DNA from: Paraburkholderia susongensis
Lineage (GTDB): Bacteria > Pseudomonadota > Gammaproteobacteria > Burkholderiales > Burkholderiaceae
DNA length: 64,000 nt
Reading direction: 5' to 3'
Assembly: GCF_900177725.1 (NCBI RefSeq)
Contig: NZ_FXAT01000008.1
Span: forward strand, 223,505-287,504
Shown here: positions 32,970 through 43,000 of the stretch, piece after piece
Position numbering within the stretch: the stretch's first letter is position 1
Layout of the letters: each line of letters begins with the position of its first letter
Program-made: the position numbers and the translations under genes
Notes under the pieces: model-generated
The model's database searches: none
What the model was told of the DNA's origin: nothing
What the model saw: only the letters and a program-made list of their open reading frames with translations

Positions 32970-34142
32970 TTAATTACTGAAATCGTTAGTAAAAGTCAAA
33001 GCCGGATTCGCCACCAATGCGAGAAACGAAAGGAACTTTCTAAACTCCGCTCCAGGCGAGTTCGAGACATAGATCAAGTCATGATTCTCAATCGGGAAAT
33101 TCTGCGTCACAAAAAACGCCGCCGGATCGCGCAAATTGACCTCGTACACTACTGGCACTTTATCGTTGCTGGGTTTGACCGACGGATCCATGTTTTTCAC
33201 TAACTTCGCGTCCTCAAAACGGAACACGAAGATGGCGCGTGCGTCCGCGCGGTTATCGTTCAATCCACCAGAGCGAGCCAGCGCCTGAGCCAGCGAGATG
33301 CCCTGAGCTTCGAACGGAATCTCGGCGTTCTTGCCCGTCGCGCCGAGCACTGAAAAGGTCAGCGGCTGGAAAAGCGCCGTCACCACGTCGCCAGGTTCAA
33401 GCAGCACGTTTTGCTTCGGATCGCGAATCACCGAGTCAAGCGGCATTGCGTCCGTCGTATTCCCCCGCGAGAGTTGCACGGCCATATGGCTGACCGGCTG
33501 CTTCAATCCGCCCGCAAACGCGAGTGCGTCCAGCAGACGCTCGCCCTTCGGCGTGAGCGGCATCATGGAGCTGGTATTGACTTCGCCCACGATCGTGACA
33601 TTCGAAGCATTGTTTTTCGCCACTGTCACGAGCACTTGCGGCTGGTTCGCCTTGCCTTTGAGGTGGCTGACGATGATGGCCTCGATCTGCTCCGTAGTGC
33701 GGCCCGCCACGCTGACGCGGCCCGCAAATGGAATCGTGATGGTGCCATCGGCGGCGACCATTTGCGTGGGCAATGTCACGCTGGTCGCCACGCCTGAGCT
33801 GAGCGACGGCAACGGTACGGGTGCCGTCGAGCCGAACAGCATCGCGGGCGGTGTTTCCCAGATCGTCACTTCGAGCACATCACCAGGACCGACACCGTAA
33901 TTGTTGCCCGCCTTGCTCGTAAAGATGTCCGAGAACTGTCCCCGCTGTTTCGCCTTTGCGAGTTCTCGCGCCAGCACATCGTTGACGTCCACCACCTGAA
34001 TGCCTTTGATCCGTCCCGAGTCGTGCTGCTCCAGAACCTGCTGACGACTCGCTCCTGAAGTCGGGATCCAGTCAGGAAATGTTCCGCACCCTGTAAGGGT
34101 CAAAACTGCAGGAAGGCAAATTGCAAAAAAATTCTTTTTCAT
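32970..34142 (-). CDS. Outer-membrane polysaccharide export lipoprotein (CtrA/BexD/Wza family)
   Basis: A 390-residue lipoprotein: signal MKKNFFAICLPAVLTLTGC with lipobox LTGC at Cys19, a Poly_export domain from about 90 to 190 (YGVGPGDVLEVTIWETPP, DGTITIPFAGRVSVAGRTTE) and SLBB-type repeats from about 195 to 350 (NNASNVTIVGEVNTSSMMPL, ERLLDALAFAGGL, FSVLGATGKNAEIPFEAQGI). It forms the outer-membrane channel. The start at 34142 is chosen because the signal peptide begins there; the longer ORF from 34226 would bury it. Heads the ctrA-kpsM-kpsT-kpsE transcription unit; corresponds in role to B. pseudomallei WcbC. Confidence 0.9.
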   Translation of the reverse strand: MKKNFFAICLPAVLTLTGCGTFPDWIPTSGASRQQVLEQHDSGRIKGIQVVDVNDVLARELAKAKQRGQFSDIFTSKAGNNYGVGPGDVLEVTIWETPPAMLFGSTAPVPLPSLSSGVATSVTLPTQMVAADGTITIPFAGRVSVAGRTTEQIEAIIVSHLKGKANQPQVLVTVAKNNASNVTIVGEVNTSSMMPLTPKGERLLDALAFAGGLKQPVSHMAVQLSRGNTTDAMPLDSVIRDPKQNVLLEPGDVVTALFQPLTFSVLGATGKNAEIPFEAQGISLAQALARSGGLNDNRADARAIFVFRFEDAKLVKNMDPSVKPSNDKVPVVYEVNLRDPAAFFVTQNFPIENHDLIYVSNSPGAEFRKFLSFLALVANPALTFTNDFSN

Positions 34143-34730
34143 GACCCGTAAAACCTGAATCTGGCGCTGCCTTCCAATCGGACCAGTCACGATGCTGAAA
34201 ATGCACGGCCACAGCCGATCATTCATTGCGTTTCGCGACCTCGCCCCGGTGAGCGCATCATTTAATAATCATTCTGGAACGTCAGCCGATCAACTCTTGT
34301 TAAGAATGGAAATAAATCCACCGGCGGTTCTCGTCGACCAAGCGGTCGCGCCAATCACTTCGGCTGGGCGCTCCTGCAATTGTTGTTTCAATCTTGCGAT
34401 CTGGTTGGGTCCGAATCGAATTGTCGTGATGATGCAGGGTCGCGTTTTCGCCCCTCAGTACACGGCACGCAGCGAACGACCTTCTGCCCACAACGGATCC
34501 ACGCTGCAATTCGTGCAAGCGTGTGTCCTCTTATCGCAGACCATCATCGTCGGTGCGTTTGACAACGTTCTAAGACAGTGAACATTTTAGCCAGTATTTA
34601 TCGCATAAGATAACTTTTCTTAGCCCTGTTGAAATTTGAATACAGTCAAAACGGTGTTCGCAAACATTTGCGCCTTTACATAGACGACACTATCGCTGCA
34701 GAAAATAACCAATACATCGCACTTAAGTGT
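34143..34730 (-). promoter_or_regulatory. 588-base AT-rich gap, probable capsule-export promoter region
   Basis: No convincing gene is visible. The stretch around 34560-34680 is AT-rich relative to its surroundings. On the minus strand TTATCT and TAAAAT occur 18 bases apart near 34580-34612, a possible promoter facing ctrA, giving a long leader of more than 400 bases. I see no JUMPstart/ops element. The upstream lipid module ends at 34731, so this gap probably separates two transcription units. Confidence 0.35.
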
Positions 34731-36053
34731 TCACCGCCCCACGAGCCTTGCCACCGCCGCAACCGTTTGGCTGATCTGCTCCGGCTCATGCGTCGAGCAA
34801 ATGAAAAAGCGCAAGCGCGCTGCTTTCTCCTCGACGGCCGGATAAAAAATCGGCTGTACGTTTATGCCATCTTCGAATAGCGTATTCGCCCACTGCGCAG
34901 CCTTCAAAGAACTGCCTGTGATGATGGGCACGACCGCGTAGCCGGCACTCGTCCCCGTATCGAGTCCGGCCGCGCGCGCCTCGCTCAAGAACTGGCGACC
35001 GCGCGCTTGCAGTTGCGCGACACGCTCAGGTTGCGCGAGCAAGCATTCCAGCGCTGCGAGCGAAGCCTCGGCAAGCGCCGGCGCCAGCCCCACGCTGTAC
35101 AGAAACCCGGGCGCGAGATGGCGCAGTATGTCGGCGAGCGGCTGACATCCGGCGATGAAGCCGCCGCAACCCGCCAGCGTCTTGCTCATCGTACCCATCC
35201 ACAGATCAACGCGGTCCGATGTCACGCCACAGTGCTCGCGAATGCCTCTGCCCGTCGCGCCGAGCACACCGAGCGAATGTGCTTCGTCGACCAGCAGGAA
35301 CGCACCGTGTCGCTCCTTTACCTCGCAAAAACGCTGCAGATCGGGAAGATCACCGTCCATGCTGTAGAGGCCCTCAATCGCGACTAACACGTTGCGGTAT
35401 TCACGGCGCACTCGCGTGAGCAGTTCGTCAAGCGCCTGCCAGTCGTTGTGAGCGAAACTCAGGCGCTTCGCACCGCTCAGCTGCGCACCCTGCACGATGC
35501 TGTTGTGCGCGAGCGCGTCGTGAACGATCAGGTCGCCCGGTCCGAACAGCGCGCCGATCACGGTGACGTTCGTGGCATTGCCGCTCACGAACGCAACACA
35601 GTCGTCCGTTTCGTAGAAGGCGGCGAGTGCTCGTTCAAGCTCGCGATGCACAGGCCGCTCGCCGGCGACGATGCGGCTCGCCGAAGCCGACGTGCCGTAA
35701 CGATCGATAGCCGCCTTGGCACGCGCCGCGATAGTCGGATCGCCCGCCAGTCCGAGATAACTGTAGTTCGCGAAATTGATGTACTCGCGACCGCCGATCT
35801 GCGTCGTCGCACCCGCAACGCCATCGTGTACGCGAAAGAACGGCGACTCTACGCGCAGTGTCTCGCCCATCTCGCGCATCAGCTTGACCTGCTGGAATTG
35901 CGGCATCGCTTCGAAGCGGCTGCGCGCGGACAGCGCCTGCGCGGCCTGGCCGTCAGGCACGCCCGGCGCCGCAGCCGCATCAGTCGCGCGCTCCAGTTGC
36001 CGCTTCAGTGCTTTGGCTGCCAACTGCTGCCGTAGTGTTTCTCCGAGTCCCAT
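34731..36053 (-). CDS. wcbT: Alpha-oxoamine synthase (SPT/KBL/AONS-like), WcbT type
   Basis: A 440-residue PLP enzyme that would condense an amino acid with an acyl thioester, releasing CO2 and giving an alpha-amino ketone. After an N-terminal extension of about 75 residues come INFANYSYLGLAGDP near 93, GTSASASRIVAGERPVHREL near 122, DEAHSLGVLGATGRGIREH near 255 and the PLP lysine in WMGTMSKTLAGCGGFIAG near 290. The family includes serine palmitoyltransferase and FUM8 of fumonisin synthesis. It lies 10 bases after the LpxC-like gene and two genes after a PKS lacking a thioesterase, so it is a good candidate to off-load the PKS product. Start chosen by AAGGCAGGG upstream. Confidence 0.85.
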   Translation of the reverse strand: MGLGETLRQQLAAKALKRQLERATDAAAAPGVPDGQAAQALSARSRFEAMPQFQQVKLMREMGETLRVESPFFRVHDGVAGATTQIGGREYINFANYSYLGLAGDPTIAARAKAAIDRYGTSASASRIVAGERPVHRELERALAAFYETDDCVAFVSGNATNVTVIGALFGPGDLIVHDALAHNSIVQGAQLSGAKRLSFAHNDWQALDELLTRVRREYRNVLVAIEGLYSMDGDLPDLQRFCEVKERHGAFLLVDEAHSLGVLGATGRGIREHCGVTSDRVDLWMGTMSKTLAGCGGFIAGCQPLADILRHLAPGFLYSVGLAPALAEASLAALECLLAQPERVAQLQARGRQFLSEARAAGLDTGTSAGYAVVPIITGSSLKAAQWANTLFEDGINVQPIFYPAVEEKAARLRFFICSTHEPEQISQTVAAVARLVGR

Positions 36054-36063
36054 GTACCCTGCC

Positions 36064-37017
36064 TTACGCGTGCGCCTCAACCCACTCGCACGCGCCTCGT
36101 GTACCGAGCAACGCGGCAAGCAGCCGGTAGTTCATTTCATGTGTCGGCCGCCGCGCGCTCACGTGGCCCAGCAACGGCGCGCCTGCGAGCGCGAGATCGC
36201 CGACCAGATCCAGCACGCGATGCCGGACGAACTCGTCGGGCTGACGCAGTCCGCCGACGACCCGCTTGCCGATGATCGCCGCCGTGCATGACAGCCGTGC
36301 GCCACGCAGAATGGGCCAGCCGCGGAGATAGCCGACGACGATCGCGGGCACAGCCCATTTGATCTGCCCATACGAGCGCGACGACGCGATTTCGTCGGCG
36401 AAGGCGCGCGGCGTGAGCACGCCGTGCCACTCCATGTCGCCGAACCCCTTGAGGTCGTTGTTATGCACGCTGAGCGCATAGTCGTCGGCAGGCTCGACAC
36501 GCATCTCACGACGCGCTTCACCTTCTCCGTCGGCGACGCTCACACTTTTGAGCACCCGCAAAAAGCGCTTTGGTTGCGGCAGCGCGATGCGCCCGCACGC
36601 CAGGATCGCGTCGATCCACGGCTGCGCGCTACCGTCGAGAATCGGCACCTCTTCGGCGTCGAGTTCGACGATCGCGTGATCGATCTCGCACGCGAGCAGC
36701 GAGGCAAGCAGGTGCTCGACCGTGCGCACGCCGAGGCCATCGTTCCCGTGCAGCATCGTGCAGAGCGGTTGGCCCCGGCGCAGCGACGGATCGGCAGCCA
36801 CCGTACCCAGCGCTCGGCCCTTGTGAGTGCGGCGAAACACGATGCCGTGCCGCTCGCCCGCGCCTGTCGCGGTCGCGACGGGCAGGATGCGCACGTTCAC
36901 CCGCTGCCCGGTGTGCAAGCCGCGCCCCGACAGTTCGAGCGGGCGCGCCAGCGTGCCTTCGCTCGCCTGCCAGCCCGCGGGCAGCTTCACTCCGCAAACG
37001 CCGGCGTCGACTGACAT
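36064..37017 (-). CDS. LpxC-like zinc deacetylase paralogue
   Basis: A 317-residue LpxC-fold protein. LpxC landmarks: SGRGLHTGQRVNV near 30, GIVFRRTH near 57, RTVEHLLASLLACEIDH near 98 (Glu and zinc His), AEEVPILDGSAQPW near 120, FVRHRVLDLVGDLALAGAPL near 260 (second zinc His and Asp; the usual RHK is RHR) and THEMNYRLLAALLG near 292 (general acid His). All catalytic residues are thus present. The sequence is clearly diverged from housekeeping LpxC and it sits inside the capsule lipid module, so its substrate is probably another N-acylated sugar or lipid. By position it corresponds to B. pseudomallei wcbS (from memory, not verified). Overlaps the PKS 3' end by 31 bases. Confidence 0.82.
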   Translation of the reverse strand: MSVDAGVCGVKLPAGWQASEGTLARPLELSGRGLHTGQRVNVRILPVATATGAGERHGIVFRRTHKGRALGTVAADPSLRRGQPLCTMLHGNDGLGVRTVEHLLASLLACEIDHAIVELDAEEVPILDGSAQPWIDAILACGRIALPQPKRFLRVLKSVSVADGEGEARREMRVEPADDYALSVHNNDLKGFGDMEWHGVLTPRAFADEIASSRSYGQIKWAVPAIVVGYLRGWPILRGARLSCTAAIIGKRVVGGLRQPDEFVRHRVLDLVGDLALAGAPLLGHVSARRPTHEMNYRLLAALLGTRGACEWVEAHA

Positions 37018-40000
37018 GGCTCGTCTCCCTGTTGATCCTGATCGTTGCTGCCGTTGTTTCGACTGCGTTCGAGCAGCGCGCGCGCCTCCTTTTCGTCGAG
37101 CGCGTGTCGCTCGGCCAGCGCCGCGATTTCCTCGTTCGCGTCATTCACCGTGCCCTTCGTTCCGAGCGCGTTCTTGCCGCTCTCGTCATCGAGCATGTCG
37201 ACGATGCGTACGGCGAGCGTGTGCACCGTCGCCCCTTCGGCGATTGCCATGATCGACAGCTTCACGCCGAACGATTCCTCCACCGCCATACCGAGCTCCA
37301 TGCCCATCAGCGAATCCATGCCGAGATCGAGTACTGAGCGGTCGAGCACGACGCGCTCCGGCGACATGTGCAGGATGCGCGCGATGTGGCCGCGCAGCGC
37401 GGTCTCGACCAGCGCGACGGCTTCGGCCCTGGGTAGCGCGCGCAGCTGTTCGAGCAGCGCGCCGTCGTCGCTCGTCGTCTCGGTTGCGCCGCCTTGCAGC
37501 GCCATGTAGCGGCGCGCCTGCGCTGCGGGCATGCCGCGCGCGATCGCTGCCCAGTCCAGGCGCACCACGGCCTCGCCGGCCGCACCGCTTGCCAGAGCGC
37601 GCTCGAGTGCCGCCATCGCCTCGCCGGAGGTGATCGAAGCACCGCCGATGCGCGCCTGCAGCGCTTCACGCGTCGCGCTGTTGCGCGCGAGGAAGCCGAC
37701 GTCCTCGATCGGCCCCCACGCCATGAAGGCGGCGTGCTGCCCGGCCGCGCGGCGATGCGCGACCAGCGCTTCGAGGAAGCTGTTGGCCGCCACGTACGCA
37801 CCTTGGCCCGGATTGCCGAGATAAGTCGTGGCCGACGAATACAGCACGAAGAAGTCGAGCGCGCAGCGCTGCGTTGCGCGGTGTAGATTCCATGCGCCCG
37901 CAACTTTCGGTTCGAGCACGGCGAGCATGCGCGCGTCGTCGATGTTGCGCAGCAGGCCATCGTCGATGCGCATCGCCGAGTGCAGCACGCCCTTGAGCGG
38001 CGTTCCGCGCGCCTCGATGGTGTCGACCAGACGATCGAGCGCCGCCGCGTCGGTCACGTCGCAGGCCGTTACCGTCACGGTCACGCCGTGCTCGGCACGC
38101 CAGCGTTCAAGTTGCTGCAGCTTCGCCGCGTCGAGCTCGCCGCGGCGGCTCGCGAGCGTGAGATGACGCGCGCCGCGCGCGATCATCCAGCGCGCGCTCG
38201 CGTAACCGAGACCACCCGTGCCGCCGACGATCAGATACGCCGCCTCCGGGTCGAGGCGCAGCGCGAGCTGCGCAGCGCCACGCGTGGGCCCGGGCGTGCC
38301 CGACGCATAAGTGACGAGCACCTTGCCGATCTGGCGCGCCTGCTGCATGTAACGGAACGCCTCCTCCGCGCGTGCGGCGGGGAAAGCGCGATACGGCAGC
38401 GGGTGCAGCACGCCGTTCGCGAAGAGCGCCATCACTTCCTCGAAGAGGCGCGTGGTGAGCTCAGGCAGCGCGCCCATGAGCTGGTCGGCATCGATGCCGA
38501 AATAGCTGATGTTGTTGCGGAACGGCCGCAGGCCGATCTGGCTGTTCTCGTAGAAGTCGCGCTTGCCGAGTTCGAGGAAGCGGCCGAACGGACGCAGCGT
38601 GTCGATGCCGCGCACCATCGCCTCGCCCGCGAGCGAGTTGAGCACGATGTCGACGCCCTCGCCGTTCGTGCAGGCGCGCACGTCGTCGGCGAACGTGAGG
38701 CTGCGCGAGTCGAACACGTGATTGACGCCGAGCAAGCGCACGAACTCGCGCTTCTCGTCGGTGCCAGCGGTGGCGAACACTTCCGCGCCGAGATGACGAG
38801 CGATCTGGATCGCCGCGATGCCGACACCCCCTGCACCACCGTGAACGAGCACGCGCTCGCCGCGGCGCAGTCGTGCGAGTTCGCACAGTGCGTAGTACGC
38901 GGTGAAGAACGTGGTGGGAATCGTAGCGGCTGCCTCGAAGGAAATCGTTTCGGGCTTGCGCGCGACCGCGCTCGCACGTGTGACCACGTGCGTGGCGAAC
39001 GAAGCCGGCGCGAAACCGAGCACCGCGTCGCCGGGCGCCCAACCTTTGACGTCAGCGCCGACGCGCACGATACGGCCCGAGAGTTCCATGCCAATCGTCG
39101 CGCCTGCAAAGCCGGACTCGACCGCCTCGTCGGAGAGCAGGCCCATCGAATACATGACATCGCGAAAGTTCAGGCCGGTCGCCATCGGCGCGATCTCGAC
39201 TTCGCCAGGATTCAATTCGCGCGTGGGCAAAGCGAACCATTCGAGATTGCGCAGCGAGCCAGGCATATCGAACGCCAGCACGGCAGGCACAGGGTCCGCC
39301 ACCTGCTCAGCCATGGATTCGTCGCGGGGAATCTGCCGTTCGGCTGTTTGCGCCGGCAGCATGCGCGGCACGTAGCGGCCCTGCGTCGTGAGCAGCACCT
39401 CTTCCTCGCCGTCGTCGTGCGTGAGCGCGTGCACCAGTTGCGATAGGGCCTCGCCATCGGCGCACGCCACGTCGATGAGGCGCAGCGCAAGCGCTGGATA
39501 TTCGTTCGCCATCACGCGACCGAGACCCCATAGGCTCGCCTGGTCGGGCTGCGCCGCTGTGGCCGCGCCTTGACCGAACGGCGCGCCACCGCGTGTCACC
39601 ACGCACAGGCTCGCCTGTGCGGCCACGCCGGCTGCGTCGAGTTCGCGTGCGAGCGTGGCGAGCGCGAGCGCACCGCCCTGCTGCGCGTGCATCACGTCAG
39701 CGCCGCTGGCGTCGTCGAGTCGTACGAGCGGCGCGACGAACACGATCTGCGCGTGCGTGTTCTTGCGTTCGAGCCACGCGGCCGCTTCGCGTATGCCCGT
39801 CGATTCGACCTGACAGCCATGACGCGCAAGTTCCTGTGCGAGCGCGGGGCCGAACGCGTCGTTGCCGGTCTGCACGATCAGCCAGGGCTGTACGTCGGCT
39901 GAACCGGGTTGCATCTGCTGCACAGAGGCGGGCTTGCGCGCGACCATCAGCGTCGGCGCACCTTCGAGATCGAGGCCCTGCTCTGTGTAACGTGCGACGT

Positions 40001-43000
40001 CCTTCAGACCGGCGCGCTCGCAAAGCGATTGAAGTGCGGCCGGCGCGAGCGCGCCGTAGGCCTCTGCGGCGACCTCGTGGCCCGCCACGCCGAAGACGAT
40101 GTCGGCGAAACGGCTGCGGCGCGCATCGGCGAGCACGACTATCCCGCTCGGCGCGAGCCGTTCGGCAATCGCCTGCAGTGCAGCGAGCGGATCGGCCTGT
40201 TCGCCGATCATGCGGTTGACGACGATCACGTCGAACGGCGCAGCGTCACGGCAATAGGTGAAAAGCGGTTCGTTTTCGCCGAGCAGCAGCGTCTGAACAT
40301 GGGCGTACGCTTGCGCATCGAGCGCGGCGAGCTGCTGGTGCGTGCCCGCAAGCACGTGCTCGCACTGCGACGCCGGCATATCGATGTCGAGCGGCTGGAG
40401 CACTTCGCCACTCGTCGCGCCGATTTCCAACACGCGCAGGCGGCGAGTGCGCGGCCACGCTGCCAGCGCTTCCTTCGCGCAGGCAGCGAGCATCGCGCGG
40501 GCATGCGACCACGTGGGCGAGGCATCGAAAAACTGCTCGACGAGGCTGCACCCCGTCGGCGAGAGCACCGCGGGCGCAGCGGCACCGGATGCTCCGTCGC
40601 GGAGCACGCGCGGCAACGCCGCACCGACGTGTGCAAGCAGCGTCAGTTCGGCGACATGCGCCGGCGAATTCGCCAGCACGTCGCGCCACAGCGCGTCGAG
40701 CGCGGGCATCGCCGCGCAGGCGGCGTCATCGCGCACGAGACGTTCGCCCTCGAAACGGGCGAGACCGTCTTCCACGACGATCTGCGCAAGGCGCGCGAGC
40801 AGTGGCGCATTGGCGAGAGCGGGCAACCTCGGCTGCGCGAACGCGTCGATCGCATCTAGCGCGTTCAACGCGTACAGGCCCGCGAGCACGTCGAGCAACG
40901 GCAGCGTTTCGGTCAAGTGGCGCGCACGCTGCATGCTGTCCTCATGCGAGGCGAGACGCGCGCTCCCGCGTCCGACGAGCGTAGCTGGCGCGGGCAGCGC
41001 GGCGGCTGTGAAACCCTCAGGCAGCGGACGCGCTTCGAGTACGTAGGCAAAGCGTGCCGGTGCGGCGTGGCGTCGGCCAGTGAGGTCGACGCGGCGGAAA
41101 CGGCACGCTGAAAGGCGCGCGACGATCGCACTGTTGGCGTCGAGGAATTCGAACGATGCGACTATCGAATGCGGACTGCGGCGCTGCACGCGCGCGAGCA
41201 CGCGGCGCACCGACTCGCCGCGCAGAAAGTCGACGCGGCCGATCTGCACCGGCACGAACGCGGCACGCACGTCGCCTGGCGCGGCGCCAGCCTGACCGAG
41301 CACGGCGAAGAGCGGATGAAAACCGCTGTCCATCAGTGCAGGATGCAGCAGCCAGCCATCCAACGCCTGCGCATCGCCAAGCGCCTGCGGCACTTCGAAG
41401 TCGGCGAGCGCGTCGTCGCCTTGCACCTGCACCTTGCGCACCCAGCGAAACGCCGGACCGTAGTTCAGACCGATAGCGGTCGTGCTTGCGTAGAGGGCAT
41501 CGCCGCGCACCGCGGGGCTCGCTTCGAGGCGCGCAAGCACCGACTCGTCGGCCGTGCTTTGCACGCCTAGCGTGCTGCCGCTTTCGAGCAGGCGCCCCGT
41601 CACGTTGAGATTCCACGGACCGTCGGTCATCCGGTCGCGCGTCTCGATCGTGAACGACGCAGTGCGCGCATCGATCACGAAGCGGAACAGCTTCGCGTGC
41701 TGCGGCTGGAACACGACCGGCATGCGGATCTCGAGGTTCTCGAACGCGACGTCCGACGTGCGAAAGAACACGCGCGCAGCAGCCAGCGCCATTTCCACGT
41801 AGCCTGCGCCCGGGAAGGCAACGCCGCCATCGACGACATGATCGGCGAGCATCGGTACGCGCTGCGGATCGAGCTGGTTTTCCCAAGCGAACGCATGCTC
41901 GTGCAGACGGTAGCCGAGCAGCGGATGATCGACGCGGCGATTCACGAGGTTGTAGCCCTCGATGGTGGCCGTCTGCCAGTGGCGTTCGCGCTGCCACGGG
42001 TAGGTCGGCAGCGCCGCATGTGAGCCGTGCGATACCACTGGTACGAAGCGGTCGAGATCGACGTGCGCGCCGTGCGCGACCGCCGATAGCATCGAATGCG
42101 CGAGCATCTGCGCGCTGTCGTGATGACGCTTGAGCGTGGGCACAACGGCACCAGCGAGATTCAGGCTCGCGAGCGTCTGCTTGACGTAGTGGCGCAGAAT
42201 CGAGTGCGGCGCGATTTCGATGAACATGCGCACGCCTGTATCGGCGAGACGCGTGAGTGCTTCACCAAAACGCACCGGCTCGCGGATGTTGCGCCACCAG
42301 TAGCCTGCGTCGAGCGCGGTGCCGGAAAGCGTATCGCCCGTGACGGTCGAGACATAGCGCTTCGTGCCCTCTCGCGGCGCCAGATCGGCGAGACCGGCGC
42401 GCACGACTGGCTCGATGGCGTCCATGCGGCTGCTGTGGAACGCGTAATCGAGATCGAGCAACTGGAAGAAGCTGCCGTTCGCGGCGAGCGAAGCGCCGAT
42501 CGCTTCGAGCCCTTCGAGCGACCCGGCGAGCGTGACGGCTTCGGGGCTGTTGGTGCCGGCCAGTTCGACCGTCTCCGCGAGACCAAGGCGCGCGATCAAC
42601 TCCCGCGCCTCGGCTTCGCCAATACCCGCCGCAGCCATCTTGCCGCTGCCGCGCGTCAGGCCCTGCGCGCTGCTGCGAACGCGGATCACACGCACGGCCT
42701 CGGCGAGCGTCAGCGCGCCCGATGCCCACGCGGCCGCGATTTCACCAACGCTATGACCGACCGCCGCATCGAAACCGATGCCGCGCGCTTCGAGTGCGCG
42801 CGTGATGCCGACCTGGATCGCGAAGAGCAGCGGCTGCGCGTTCTCCGTTGCGGCGAGCCATTCGGCGCTCGCGCCGGCGCGCAGCACGTCGACGAGCGAG
42901 TCGCTGCCGTCGGCACGCCAGAGCGCGTCGACTTCGTCGAGCGCCGCGCGGAACACGGCGTCTTCAGTATAGAGTTGCTTGCCCATGCCGGCCCACTGGC

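Noticed and set aside
34192..34581. 129-residue plus-strand frame upstream of the capsule exporter
   Set aside because: No ribosome site, no recognisable domain, and it overlaps the likely promoter region of the opposite strand.
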